Shown piece by piece: positions 32,490 to 44,759 of a stretch of DNA of 64,000 nt; within the stretch, counting starts at the first letter, position 1, and every line of letters begins with the position of its first letter. The translations under genes and the position numbers were made by a program. The stretch spans positions 52,956,084 through 53,020,083 of the forward strand of contig CM043705.1 of the NCBI GenBank assembly GCA_023935145.1, given 5' to 3'. Under the pieces are notes generated by a model. The model saw nothing but the letters and a program-made list of their open reading frames with translations. It did not search any database and was not told the DNA's origin. The stretch is from Bretschneidera sinensis. Lineage: Eukaryota > Streptophyta > Magnoliopsida > Brassicales > Akaniaceae.

Positions 32490-32501
32490 TGGTATCAGAG
32501 C
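32490..32501 (+). other. Primer binding site (tRNA-iMet type)
   Basis: TGGTATCAGAGC one base inside the left LTR is the standard plant copia minus-strand primer site. Confidence 0.9.
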
Positions 32502-32779
32502 TGGAGCAGCTGGGTATCAGAGCAAGAACAGAAGGTATCGGAGCAAGACTCTAAGAATCAAATGTCAACTTCTTGGGTGATTCAAGAATGGAGTAGAGAT
32601 CAATATTTGATCGTGTTCTTAAGGTGATACAAGAAAGGAGTAAAGATCAAGATTTGATCGTGTTCTTAAGGGTGATTCAAGAACGGTATTGAGATCAATT
32701 TTCGATTGTGTTCTTGAGGTTTAGAAGAAGTTAGAAAACAATTGTGGGTGCTGCATAAATAAGGGATCTTCTCCACAAG

Positions 32780-33660
32780 ATGGGTTCAAATTTCATTGTT
32801 GAGAAGTTTAATGGAAAAGAAGACTTTTCCCTTTGGAAGCGGAAGATCAAGGCTGTTCTTATGCAATAAAAGGTGGACTTGGCTATTAGAGAAAATGACA
32901 CTTTTCCAGCAAGTATCACGAAAGTCCAGCGGAATCAGATGAAGAAGATGGCATACAACACCATCTTCTTGCACATGTCAGATAGTGTCACAAGGAAGTG
33001 TGGAGGCTCGGAAGATCCAGCTGTAATTTGGAAGAAACTAGATAAGTTATTTCTTACCAAGACTCTCCCTAATAAGATGTATCTTCGTAAACGAATCTTT
33101 GCTTTTAAAATGGATCCTAATAAAGAGTTGCAAGATAATCTTGATGCCAAGATGAGGAGTGCATCAAGTGGAGAAGGGTTGTTCGTTAAAAAAAGGCCAG
33201 TAACTCGGTATGGCAGTAACATACATGGCTACTACCAGGTCAGAGGTAGAGGAAAAATCCATGGGAGAGTACACAACAACATACATGGCTACTACCGGGA
33301 TAGAGGTAGAGAAGAAAGCTATGGGAGAGTGCACAACAACATACATAGCTAATACCGGGACAGAGGTAGAGGAGAAAGCCATGGGAGAGTGCACAGCAAC
33401 ATACATGGCTACTATCGGGACAGAGGTAGAGGAGAAAGCCATAGGAGAACGCACAGTAACATACATGCCTACTACCGAGATAGAGGTAGAGGAGAAAGCC
33501 ATGGGAGATGCTTCTACTGCCATAAAGAGGGTCATTTCAAGAAATATTACAAGGAGAAGATGAGGGATGAGGGAAGAAGCCATACCAAGGATAGAGAGGC
33601 TTCAGTTACCAAGGAAGAACAGCAAGATGATGATGTTCTTGTTGTGTGCTCAAGTGTGAG
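32780..33660 (+). pseudogene. Gag of the Tork-like copia
   Basis: ATG at 32780 opens MGSNFIVEKFNGKEDFSLWKRK. A TAA at about 32867-32869 stands where a Gln codon is expected (LMQ-stop-KVDLAI). Then SVTRKCGGSEDPAVIWKKLDKLFLTKTLPNKMYLRKRIF, the copia gag core. A 60-bp tandem repeat (33218-33510) expands the region before the zinc knuckle, which reads CFYCHKEGHFKKYY. The last Cys of CxxCxxxxHxxxxC is Tyr, one transition. Ends with a Lys/Glu-rich stretch leading to protease. Confidence 0.85.
33218..33510 (+). repeat. 60-bp coding minisatellite in copia gag
   Basis: Units start with AACATACATGGCTAC or close variants at 33218, 33278, 33338, 33398 and 33458 (the last slightly short). The 60-bp period keeps frame, so each unit adds about 20 residues rich in Arg, Gly and Tyr (core GYYRDRGR) to the nucleic-acid-binding part of Gag. 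Confidence 0.95.
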
Positions 33661-33691
33661 AAAGGGGTAAGAAGGCAGCAGGAAATAGATC

Positions 33692-34661
33692 TTGGATACT
33701 GGGTGCACTCATCACATGTGCCTTCACCGGGATTGGTTTAAGAATTTCAAGGAAACCGATGATGGAAAAGTTTTCCTGGGGAATAAAACTTCTTACCAAG
33801 TGAGGGGGATAGGAGACACCCAGTTGAGGATGTTTGATGGAATGATAAGGTTGCTGCGAAATGTGAGGTATCTTCCGGATTTGAGAAGAAACTTGATCTC
33901 ATTGGGGCAGCTGGATTCCATGGGGTACATATACAAAGTAGAGGGAGGAAAGATCAAGGTAACTAAGGGATCTTTGGTAGTGATCAAAGCAGCAATGAAG
34001 GATGGTCTCTATGAGATGATCGGAGACACGAAGATCAAGGATCAAGCAGCAAGCTTGAAGGCTGATATGGATAAGGCAGCCCTTTGGCATACTCGCTGGG
34101 GACACATGAGCGAAAAGGTCCTACAAGTTCTCAGCAATGATGGTCTACTTGGTGGTGACAAAGTAGAGAAACATGATTTCTGCGAGTGTTTCATTCTTAG
34201 GAAGCAACACTGGGTTACCTTCAACACTGGAGTGCACAAGTCTAAGGGCATTCTTGACTACATTCATGCGAACCTTTGGGGACCAGTAAGAATACCAACA
34301 CAGGGAGGTAATCTTTACTTTCTGTCTTTAATTGATGATTATTCAAGAAATGTTTGGGTTTATTTGCTTAAAAATAAATTAGATATTTTGAATAAATTAG
34401 TGGTGTGGAAAAAGCTGGTAGAGACTCAAACAGGCAGGGTAGATAAGGTGTTAAGAACCGATAATAACATAGAATATTTTTAACAAAGAACTTGATCAAT
34501 TCTGTAAGTTAAATGGCATTCTAAGACATAGAACGGTTATGAAAACCCCTCAGCAAAATGGAGTTGCTGAGAGGATGAATAAGACCCTTATGGAAAAGGT
34601 TAGGTGCATGTTAATAGGATCCGGATTACCCAAATGTTTTTGGGGGAAAATGGTATCTACT
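33692..34661 (+). pseudogene. Protease and integrase N-half of the Tork-like copia
   Basis: Protease: LDTGCTHHMCLHRDWF (active site), VRGIGDTQLRMFDGMIRLLRNVRYLPDLRRNLISLGQLD. Integrase: ALWHTRWGHMSEKVLQVL with the zinc segment CECFILRKQ (the usual second CxxC is altered), LDYIHANLWGPV, FLSLIDDYSRNVWVYLLKNK, VLRTDNNIEYF, then, after a stop and frame change near 34481, TPQQNGVAERMNKTLMEKVRCMLIGSGLPKCFWG. The Asp, Asp and Glu of the catalytic set are visible. The sequence is cut at 34661/34662 by the Tekay-like element and resumes at 44148. Confidence 0.87.
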
Positions 34662-35545
34662 TGTAATGACCCATCCCAGGTTAGCCACCCCGAAACGGTG
34701 TCATCGCATTTTGAGAATCCTAGCACGACACATATATACAACAATAAAAATAAATATCACCAAATGAACTTTACATCAATCCATAAAATACGTGAAGATT
34801 TACAAATAAATTTTTCATTTTATTTTCTCATCAGTCTAAGGATGCTGACACCTACGCAGCTTACAGAAAATGATTTCTTCTGAACCTCAACTCACCAAAC
34901 TATTTGCCAAGCCTGCTACCTGAAAATCATTGTACAATGAGAGGTGAGCTTCACAAGCTGAGTGAATTAAATTTACTAAAAGTATTCTAAATCCCATAAA
35001 TAGTCCTTTAATATTTTATTTTTTACTTTTTTTCACATAACCTGATAACAACTTTCTACCATCATTACAGATATCATAAGATTTTTTTTTTTATCAATCT
35101 CTCATTCTCAATCATTGGTCCACCTTAAGACCATCAATTATCTCATAATTACCTCGTAATGAGGTTCACATCATAAAGTCTACCATTTAGATAAGTCTTA
35201 TCACCATATTGTCTCTTTCTATGAGACTCAACCATCTATAATTAAATTCACAATAATATGCCACATCTCAGCATTTCAATAATCTCATCATCATAGCTGT
35301 CTCTTTTTATGAGACTCAGCCATCATACACTACAATATACACATCTCAGCTTTTCGATAATATTTTCATCATAACTGTCTCTTTCTGTGAGACTCAATCA
35401 TCTGTAATTATTTTCATGATGATAAATCGCACCTCAGCATTTCAATCATGCAGCAATAATTAAAACACATATCAGCATTTCAACAATACAGTAATAATTA
35501 AAACAGATACAAATGCATGAATGATTATGATGGGAACGTCTTCCC

Positions 35546-35800
35546 ACCTGTCGACAGGTTGTTATTATCTTAGACCGACTGCCCTCCCGGTTCTTTTGTT
35601 CTCATTAGACCTGCTGCCTTCCAGGTTCTATCATTCTCATAAGACCGGCTGCCTTCTCGGTTCTTTCATTCTCATAAGACCGGCTGCCTTCCCGGTTTTT
35701 TCCAGCATATACCAGTTGTCACGGTGTTCTCTTTTAATTCCAGCATATACCGACTGTCACGGTTATTTCATTAGACCAGCTGCCTTCCCGGTTCTTTCGG
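35546..35800. repeat. Dyad-motif tandem repeats in the Tekay-like LTR
   Basis: Begins with a perfect 14-bp palindrome ACCTGTCGACAGGT (35546-35559). Then units of about 35 bp carry ACCGGCTGCCTTCCCGGT, whose arms ACCGG and CCGGT are inverted, followed by units with TACCGACTGTCACGGT-like dyads. The right LTR has the diverged counterpart at about 42418-42670. Confidence 0.8.
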
Positions 35801-36885
35801 TTATATTATTAAATGCATATGCACATGAACAATGATATGAAATATGCATACAAACAGTAATATAAAAACAATATAAAAATTCAAACCACTTAAATTGGCT
35901 ATCCTGATTATCTAAAAATTTATATAACAAAGTTTCTTTCAAATACCTCACATCCAATCATCCTAATTTTTACCAAATTATATAAAACAATTTCTACTAA
36001 ATTCTTCTCTTCCCAGATCACATCAAATAATCCATTAAAGTCTATCAAGATCCACTAAATTTCATCTCAAATCATCCATCAAAATTTGTCAAGATTCACT
36101 AAAATTCGTCTCAAATCACATTAACTCATCCATCAAAACTTATCAATATCCACTAAAATTAATCTCATCATAATTCGTATTAAAACATCAATATATCTCA
36201 TCAATAATTTATTTATTGGTTTTTATTCTCAAATAAACTTATGATTTCAGAAAAAATATCATTTCTCATCGAAAAATATTTCTACATGACCAAATTTCCT
36301 ATCATACCCATAAATCAATTTTTCATCTATCACCCAAGCATACTTTAAAGATTAAATTTAATATTATCACCAAATAATTGATTTTTTATTTAGACAACTT
36401 AAAGTAAATCCAACTCACCCCGGAGCACTTAAAGCTACCCGTGGGTCACCATCTCGTCTTTCCTAGTCTTCTTAGAAATTTCTCCCGTTGTAGATAGTCA
36501 ACACCTGACATAATATTTGTATTAAGTTTCTAATCATTTCTTAAATTCATCGTAAACCACTCCCTATGAAAATTCTCACTTTGAGCTCCAAAAATTTTAT
36601 ATATGCTAAAAATTCAAAAATAAATATTATACCATTACCTTATAATACTGATAGCTTCTCATGATCCTCTATGAAATTCCATAGAAAATTTCTTCAAAAG
36701 TTTGCTCTTTCGACTTTTCTTTGGGTCTCCAAGTGTTTTGAGAATACAAGAATTTGAAGAAAGAAACTGAACGATTTCGTTCAGTTTATACATATATGCA
36801 TATATAGGAAGAGTGAGCTGCCCCTTCTCCACCTAACTTTCAATTTTGTTCTAAAAAAAAACCTCCACGTTTTAGTCTTCAGCAG

Positions 36886-36908
36886 CCCCCCCCCCCCCCC
36901 CCCCCCCC
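36886..36908. repeat. Poly-C run (23 C) in the left Tekay LTR
   Basis: The matching place in the right LTR (about 43800-43811) reads GCCCACCCCACC, so the run expanded in one copy, or is a sequencing/assembly effect. Confidence 0.85.
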
Positions 36909-37249
36909 ACCTAACTCTCTCAATTTTTTTTTTTTTTAAAAAAAGCCTCCACTAAAAGATAATGGTGGAAGCATGATTTCCACTACCCATTTTTTAACAA
37001 AACTTTTTTTCTTTCTTTTTCTTTCTTTTTCTTATTTTCCTTCTTTTCATTCTTCTGGACCTGGACGTTTAACGTCCAGTTTTTTTTTATTATTCACTAT
37101 TCACGATTTACTATTCATATTTTATTCACGCTTTTTTTTTTAGAATTATTTCATTCAATACTAATCCTTCGCATAAATATATATTTAAATTTCATGACAT
37201 ATTTATCAAATTACTTCTTTACCCTTAATTCACGAATACAGGTATTACA

Positions 37250-40200
37250 ATTCTACCCATCTTACAAAAATTTCGTCCTCGAAATTTCTTTACTTTACTA
37301 AATAATCCTTCTTCATACTTGTCTTACGCTTTCATGAAATCTCTTCAACATCCTTATTCCGCCACCGAACTTTACACTAGTGAAATTATTCTTTTACCCA
37401 AGACTTACTCTCTTTGTCCAAAATTCTCACTGGTACTTGTATATAAGTCTAATCTTTCAGAATTTCTATAACTTTGCTCAAAATATCATGTAAACACTTT
37501 CTTAAAAGTGAAACATGAAATACATTATATAAATATTTTAATTCTGGAGGCAAATTCAGGTTGCTCACAACTAATCCAACTTTTTCAACGACCTCATAGG
37601 GTCCCACATACTTCGGATTCAACTTTCCTTTTCTGTTTAAATCTCAATACGCCTTTTCATTAAGATATTTTTCACTATACCCAATCACCTACTTGAGACT
37701 CAAGAGGTCTACTCTAGGCTGCTTTACGATTCTCTTTAACAAATTTAATCCTTTAAGCTGTTAACTCATTGATTGATGGACCAGATATATTTTTCACTCT
37801 CATTTCTTCCCAACATATAAGATTTCTACACTTCTTATCATACAATGTCTCAATGGGTGCCATCCCAATACAAATTTGATACCAATTATTATAAAAAACT
37901 TTAATCAATGGCATATAAGCATCTCAATTTACTGAGAAATTCATCACATTTTTCCTTAGCATATCTTCTAGTATATATAAAAAAAAATCCAATATGAGCA
38001 TAAAAATTATATTAAATTACCACTGTGTACCCGTGGTTTTCTGAAATCCTTTCCCAATATAGCATCTCTATTTGACACTATGACCAATAGTACTTCATAC
38101 AACCTCACAATCTCAGCTACATCCCTCTTCCATCTTAACCATCAGAATTTCGGTCTCAATCATGAGTACATCTTATTGTTACTTAGTTGCATCGAATCTA
38201 CATCATCATGTACCTTTCTCATTACCCCTTCTCTTAACTTTGCATTATTTGGAACACAATTTCCAAGTTCCAATACTAAAATACTCTCACTTCAATTTTA
38301 AACTCATTTTACTTTCTAATAAGCACTCAATGCTTAATCTTTTTCTATCTTTTTATCTCTACCTTGCATTTCTAAAACATTTCATTATGGATGACTGTAC
38401 AACCATATTTATTAACCATGATCCTCTATCACTAATATTCAACTTCATTATTTATCAATAATTTCATATAAGGACTCCCAATAGTAGTTAACTTTCTTGT
38501 AAACTTTCTACTCAATGTATCAATTATCATCTTCGCATTTTCTAGATGATAGTGAATTGTATAATCATCGTTACTAATCAACTTCATCTACCATCTTTAC
38601 CTCCAATTCAACTCCCTATGGTTAGGTAAGTATGTCCAACTTTTATAACCTATGACTATCTCACAAGTGGCTCCATACATATGATATCTCCACTATTTAA
38701 AGTAAACACTATAGTAGCCAACTCTAAGTCATGAGTAGGGAAATTTCTTATCATAAATCCTCAATTGCCTAGAAGTATAGCCCACAACTTTTCTATGTTA
38801 TATATATCCCAATCAGTGCTGTGACGTATCACTATACACCATAAATCCTTCATCACCAGAAGGAAAACATCAATACTGGAGCTGTAGTCAATGTTTCCTT
38901 TTATGTAATTGTAAATTTTTCTCATACTTCATTCACTATATAAATCTCACTTTTTCCCTGGTCAGTCTATTCAACCGTATTTCAATAATAAAAATTTATG
39001 AAAGGACCTTCTATAGTAGCCCACTAATCCCAAAAAGATTCTAATCTCAGTTATATTAGTTGGTTTCTCCCAACTTAACATTGTCTCTACTTTTTATAGA
39101 TCATCTGTTATGCCTTCCCGACATTACATGTTCCAAGAAAGTTATTTCTTTCTGTCAATCCCTCACGCTTAGAGAATTTACATCATACCACCTCTTTCTC
39201 CTCAAAGTCTCCCACACAATTTCTAAATGTTTTACTTGCTCTTTCGTAGTCTTAAATATACCAAGATTTATCGATGAACACAACCACAAGATTATCAAGA
39301 AATAGTTCAAATATTTTATTCCTCCAGTCCATGAATGTTTCTGGAATATTATTCAATCCAAATATCATCACAAGAAACTTATGACTATAACATGCCATAA
39401 GAACAATCTTAGGCACGTCTCCCTTCTTTATCTTCAATTGATGATAATCTGATTTCAGATTTATCTTAGAAAACACTTTCACTCCTTGCAACTGCTCAAA
39501 CAATTCATTTATCTTGGGTAAAATATATTTGTTTTTATTCCAACTATCTGTAGTCTATACATACTCCTATCATTCCATCTTTCTCTTTCATGAACAACAC
39601 ATGGGCTTCCCCAAATACATTAAGTCTGATAAATTGATTATAAAAAAAAATCGTAAAATGATACGTTCAACTCTCTCAATTCAGCTGATATCATTCTGTA
39701 GGGTGCTATTAAATATATGTGGTGATCCTGGTATCACATCAATAGAGGATTTAATCTCTCTACTGGGATGCAACCTAGGCAACTCATCAAGAATTACATT
39801 AGAATATTCTTTCATCACTAAGATTTTTTTCCTATTTTCCTTTTTTAAATTCATTATGTATGCCAAGTACTTCTTACAACCCTTCTTCGACTATCTTCTA
39901 GTGGTCAAAGCAAAATAAAATAGTTCGAGAGTGTTTTATGTTCTTTCTGAAGGTTACACTCCTCATGTCCACATCTTGAACACTACCTTCTTTTTGGAAC
40001 AATCAATCATATTCAAAGAATATAAATCAACTTCAGATTTTCTATTGCTGATACGAATCACACAACTCTTGTAAACATTTATGATTATCACTCCATCTTT
40101 AGTGAAAACTTCAAAAATATATTTGCATCAAAGGATTAACACATACTTCAATAGACTTTATATGAATACTGGATGCAAAAGAATGGGTTGTATCAAGATC

Positions 40201-41510
40201 AACCAACATTGGCAAGTCCATTTTCTCTACACATAAAGCACCTCAAATTTTGAAAATTCTAGGATAAATATCTTATCTGAATATAATTATACTAAACTTT
40301 TATATCCCAATCATACATCAAATTGCCACTTTCACTTGGTGGCATACTTAATTCCTCTACCATGACTTCCAGTTCCCATAATCTATCTTCTAAATCTAAG
40401 GGTCCCACCAATATTGATCTGTGCTACATAAGCAACAGATCTTGTTTGCCTCTGACTCTGTACTACAGTTCTCTGTAACAAAGAACGCCTCATTTGGGGT
40501 GGTCTTTCACCCTGTACACTCATACTACCACTAACTCTATAACCTTTATGTCTAAGGCTCTTTAACCACTATTTCTCTTTCCCTTAAACTCTATCACATT
40601 TCTCTCAATCTGAAATGATATATCCACCAATCTAACATGATTTATATGCCTCATGTAAGATAATTTCGATCAAGCCTTAAAACATAGTTCATCTTTGAAC
40701 CTCTTACACTTCTTCTCCTCTTGGTCTACAATTTTTTGGTACAACCATTGATAAAACCGAAAATCTACTATCATACCGAGCCACAGTTAACACATTTACC
40801 TCAAATAAATAATATCTCTATCTTGTTGAGCTCTAAAGATATAAGAAAAACTTCTTTAAACCTATTTCAGATTAAGGGTCTATCAATATTTGTACTTAGT
40901 TTGGGAGGAATATCCTTCCATTATTCACAAAACATCTCTTTCTAACTCAACGACGTAAAGGCAATCATCTGTTGTAAAATACTAAATAATGTCTCCACAT
41001 ATTGCTCCGAAACTTAAGCGTAAAAGAATTCATAGATCCTTTAAACAACAAAGCATTTAGCTTAATTATATCTCCCTACATCTTATGCATAAATTCACTT
41101 TTCCCTTTTTTTTTTGTATCTATCATTACTGGATTAACAACATCAGGCATTACTCTAGTCTGCTTATCAAGTCTATGCTATAAGTTATCCACTCGATCAT
41201 CTAATACATTCATTTTCTCAAAAGCATGAGTAAGAGTTTATTTTAGCTAATCTCTTTCAACTTCAGATTCTCTTGTACCTCAATTATATTACTAATATCA
41301 ATATTATTATCAACACGTTCCCTTCTAGGAACCACAGATTCAGACTCAACAGCGACTTATCAAAATATTGTGGGCCTACCACGCCCTCTTAAATCAACAA
41401 TTCTAACTCTAGCTCTATCGCGTCCACGTGTCATCCTCAGACCGTTCATTATAATTTACTTTAATCTTCCACTTTCTTACTTTTTATGCAATCTACAGAA
41501 TCATACAACC
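37250..41510 (-). pseudogene. Decayed gag-pol of the nested Tekay-like element
   Basis: On the minus strand only short recognisable pieces remain. Gag tail matches near 40430-40510. A reverse transcriptase approach region carries SSIDVIPGSPHIFN (39681-39866). A reverse transcriptase core carries KINLKSDYHQLKIKKGDVPK and FGLNNIPETFMD (39252-39503). An integrase tail near 37560-37630 carries the YVGPYEVVEKV-like segment, and a WRNKDVEE tail lies near 37340. Stops occur every few tens of codons. The order is that of an ordinary Tekay-like element, so this is decay rather than replacement. Confidence 0.75.
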
Positions 41511-41526
41511 TAATGCTTTGATACCA
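41511..41526 (-). other. Primer binding site of the nested Tekay-like element
   Basis: On the minus strand TGGTATCAAAGCATTA lies just inside the right LTR, a tRNA-Met-type primer site. It fixes the minus orientation. Confidence 0.8.
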
Positions 41527-41530
41527 AAAT

Positions 41531-44142
41531 TGTAACGACCCATCCCAGGTTGGCCATCCCAAAACGGTGTCATCACATTTTGAGAATCTCAGCACGACAC
41601 ATATATGCAACAATAAAAATAAATATCACCAAAAGAACTTTACATCAATCCATAAAATGCATGAAGATTTACAAATAAATTTTTCATTTTATTTTCTCAT
41701 CAGTCTGAGGATGCTGACACGTACACAACTTACAGAAAATGATTTCTTCAAAACCTCAACTCACCAAACTATTTGCCAAGCCTGCTACCTGAAAATCATT
41801 GTACAATGAGGGGTGAGCTTCACAAGCTCAGTGAATTAAATTTACTAAAAGTATTCCAAATCCCATAAATGGTCCTTTAATATTTAATATTTTATTTTTT
41901 TTTCACATAACCTGATAATAACTTTCTACTATCATTACAGATATCATAAGATTTTTTTTTTTATCAATCTCTCCTTGTCAATCATTGGTCCACCTTAAGA
42001 CCATCAATTATCTCATAATTACCTCGTAATGAGGTTCACATCATAAAGTCTACCATTTAGATAAGTCTTATCACCATACTGTCTCTTTCTATGAGACTCA
42101 ACCATCTATAATTAAATTCACAATAATATGCCACATCTCATCATTTCAATAATCTCATCATCATAGCTGCCTCTTTTTATGAGACTCAGCCATCATACAC
42201 GACAATATACACATCTCAGCTTTTCGATAATATTTTCATCATAACTGTCTCTTTCTGTGAGACTCAATCATCTGTAATTATTTTCACGATGATAAATCAC
42301 ACCTCAGCATTTCAATCATGCAGCAATAATTAAAACACATCTCAGCATTTCAGTAATGTAGCAATAATTAAAACAGATGCAAATGCATGAATGATTATGA
42401 TGGGAACATCTTCCCATCTGTTGACAGGTTGTTATTATCTTAGGCCGGCTGTCCTCCCGGTTCTTTTATTCTCATTAGACCGGCTACCTTCCAGATTCTA
42501 TCATTCTCATAAGACCGACTACCTTCCCGGTTCTTTCCAGCATATACCAGCTATCACGGTTTTCTCTTTTAATTCCAGCATATACCGGCTGTCACAGTTT
42601 TCTCTTTTAATTCTAGCATATACCGGCTGTCACGGTTATTTCATTAGACTGGCAGTCTTCCCGGTTCTTTCGGTTATATTATTAAATGCATATGCACATG
42701 AACAATGATATGAAATATGCATATAAACAGTAATATAAAAACAATATAAAAATTCAAACCACTTAAATTGGCTATCCTGATTATCCAAAAATTTATATAA
42801 CAAAGTTTCTTTCAAATACCTCACATCCAATCATCCTGATTTTTATCAAATTATATAAAAAAATTTCTACTAAATTCTTCTCTTCCCAGATCACATCAAA
42901 TAATCCATTAAATTCTGTCAAGATTCACTAAATTTCATCACAAATCATCCATCAAAATTTGTCAAGATTCACTAAAATTCATCTCAAACCATCCATCAAA
43001 ATTTGTCAAGATTCACTAAAATTCATCTCAAATCACATCAACTCATCCATCAAAACTTATCAATATCCACTAAAATTCATCTCATCATAATTCGTATTAA
43101 AACATCAATATATCTCATCAATAATTTATTTATTAGTTTTTATTCTCAAATAAACTTATGATTTCCAAAAAATATCATTTCTCACCGAAAAATATTTCTA
43201 CATGACCAAATTTCCAATCATACCCATAAATCAATTTTTCATCTATCACCCAAGCATACTTTAATAATTAAATTTAATATTATCACCAAATAATTGATTT
43301 TTTATTTAGACTACTTAAAGTAAATCCAACTCACCCCGGAGCACTTAAAGCTACCCGTGGGTCACCATCTTATCTTTCCCAGTATTCTCAGAAATTTCTC
43401 CCGTTGTAGATAGCCAACACCGGACGTAATATTTGTATTAAATTTCTAATCATTTCTTAAATTCATTGTAAACCACTCCTTATGAAAATTCCCACTTTGA
43501 GCTCCGGAAATTTTATATATGCTAAAAATTAAAAAATAAATATTATGCTATTACCTTATAATATTGATAGCTTCTCATGATCCTCTATGAAATTCCGTAG
43601 AAAATTCCTTCAAAATTTTGCTCTTTTGACTTTTCTTTGGGTCTCCAAGTGTTTTGAGAATACAAGAATTTGAAGAAAGAAACTGAACGATTTTGTTCAG
43701 TTTATACATATATGCATATATAGGAAGAGTGAGCTGCCCCTTCTCCACCTAACTTTCAATTTTGTTCTAAAAAAAAACCTCCATGTTTTAGTCTTTAGCA
43801 GCCCACCCCACCTAACTCTCTCATTTTTTTTTTTTTAAAAAAAACCTCCACTAAAAGATAATGGTGGAAGCATGATTTCCACTACCCATTTTTTAACAAA
43901 ACTCATTTTCTTTCTTTTTCCTTTTTTCTTCTTCTTTTCCTTCTTTTTATTCTTCTGCACCTAGATGTTTAATGTCCATTTTTTTACTATTCACGATTTA
44001 CTATTCATATTTTACTATTCACACTTTTTTTTTTAGAATTATTTCATTCAATACTAATCCTTCGCATAAATATATATTTAATATTCATGACATATTTATC
44101 AAATTACTTCTTTACCCTTAATTCATGAATACAGGTATTACA
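41531..44142 (-). repeat. Tekay-like 5' LTR (right copy)
   Basis: 2612 bp. Starts TGTAACGACCC and ends GGTATTACA on +. In a sampled stretch of about 130 bp (41560-41690 against 34690-34820) I count about nine differences, mostly C/T or G/A. Confidence 0.93.
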
Positions 44143-44147
44143 CTACT

Positions 44148-44579
44148 GCTGCATATTTGGTTAATAGATCACACTCTAGGATTATGGACCTTAAGACTCC
44201 CGATGAGAAGTGGAGTGGTAAACCCCCTGAGTTGGACAACCTTAGAACTTTTGGGTGTGTTGCGTATGCAAATCAAAAGGATGATAAGCTTAGCCCAAGG
44301 TCTAGAAAATGTGTGTTTCTAGGATATGGGGAAGGGGCTAAAGGGTATAGATTGTGGTCCTTAGAGCAAAAAGGAATGAAACTCATAATAAGTAGGGATG
44401 CTATTTTTAATGAATTATTATTTCCCTATTTGAAGAAAACTAACCCTGCAGGGGCTAGTGAGCAAACCAGTCTGGAATTTGTGGAGCATCGCATCAAGGA
44501 AAATTTAGTTCAAGTAGAGCAAGGAAGGCAAAAGGGTTCGGACCAGGTAGAGCCCATTAATGAAGGCCATGCTTAGGAT
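44148..44579 (+). pseudogene. Integrase C-part of the Tork-like copia
   Basis: Continues the integrase after the Tekay insertion with AAYLVNRS, TPDEKWSGKPPELDNLRTFGCVAY and RSRKCVFLGYGEGAKGYRLW, the typical C-terminal integrase segment of Tnt1-like copia. It then enters the acidic linker before reverse transcriptase and stops at about 44575. Confidence 0.85.
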
Positions 44580-44759
44580 ACTCAAGAAAAGGCTGAACTG
44601 AAAGAAGATGACGCAGCAAGTCAGAATGACTACCAGCTCACAAGGGACTGGGGAAAGAGGGTGGTTAGACCACCTTTGGGATAAGGTTTTGCGGCTGTGG
44701 ATGCAGCAGCTCCATGGATAGAATGAGGGATAAGTGAACAAGAGACTTATATTGATGCC

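Larger units (their letters stand above)
34662..37249 (-). repeat. Tekay-like 3' LTR (left copy)
   Basis: 2588 bp. It contains tandem units near 35546-35800, repeated TGTCTCTTTxTxxGAGACTCA words (35200-35400), a poly-C run (36886-36908) and repeated CATCAAAATTTGTCAAGATTC units (36070-36150). Confidence 0.93.
34662..44142 (-). mobile_element. Nested Tekay-like Ty3/gypsy element with decayed interior
   Basis: LTRs of about 2.6 kb (34662-37249, 41531-44142), both TGTAA...TTACA, flanked by identical CTACT (34657-34661 and 44143-44147). The primer site lies beside the right LTR, so the element reads on the minus strand. The LTRs are very alike, while the 4.3-kb interior has hardly any open frame. 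Same family as 658-4421. It lies inside the copia integrase. Confidence 0.92.

Noticed and set aside
32490..32501. Possible tRNA genes at the primer binding sites
   Set aside because: Only 12-18 bases complementary to tRNA 3' ends are present; no cloverleaf is formed.
33218..33510. Regular 60-bp repeats resembling a CRISPR array
   Set aside because: Units are contiguous with no unique spacers, lie in frame in copia gag, and the host is a plant.
33164..33583. Long minus-strand open frame over the gag repeats
   Set aside because: It is a shadow of the tandem repeat in copia gag; the plus frame has the gag motifs.
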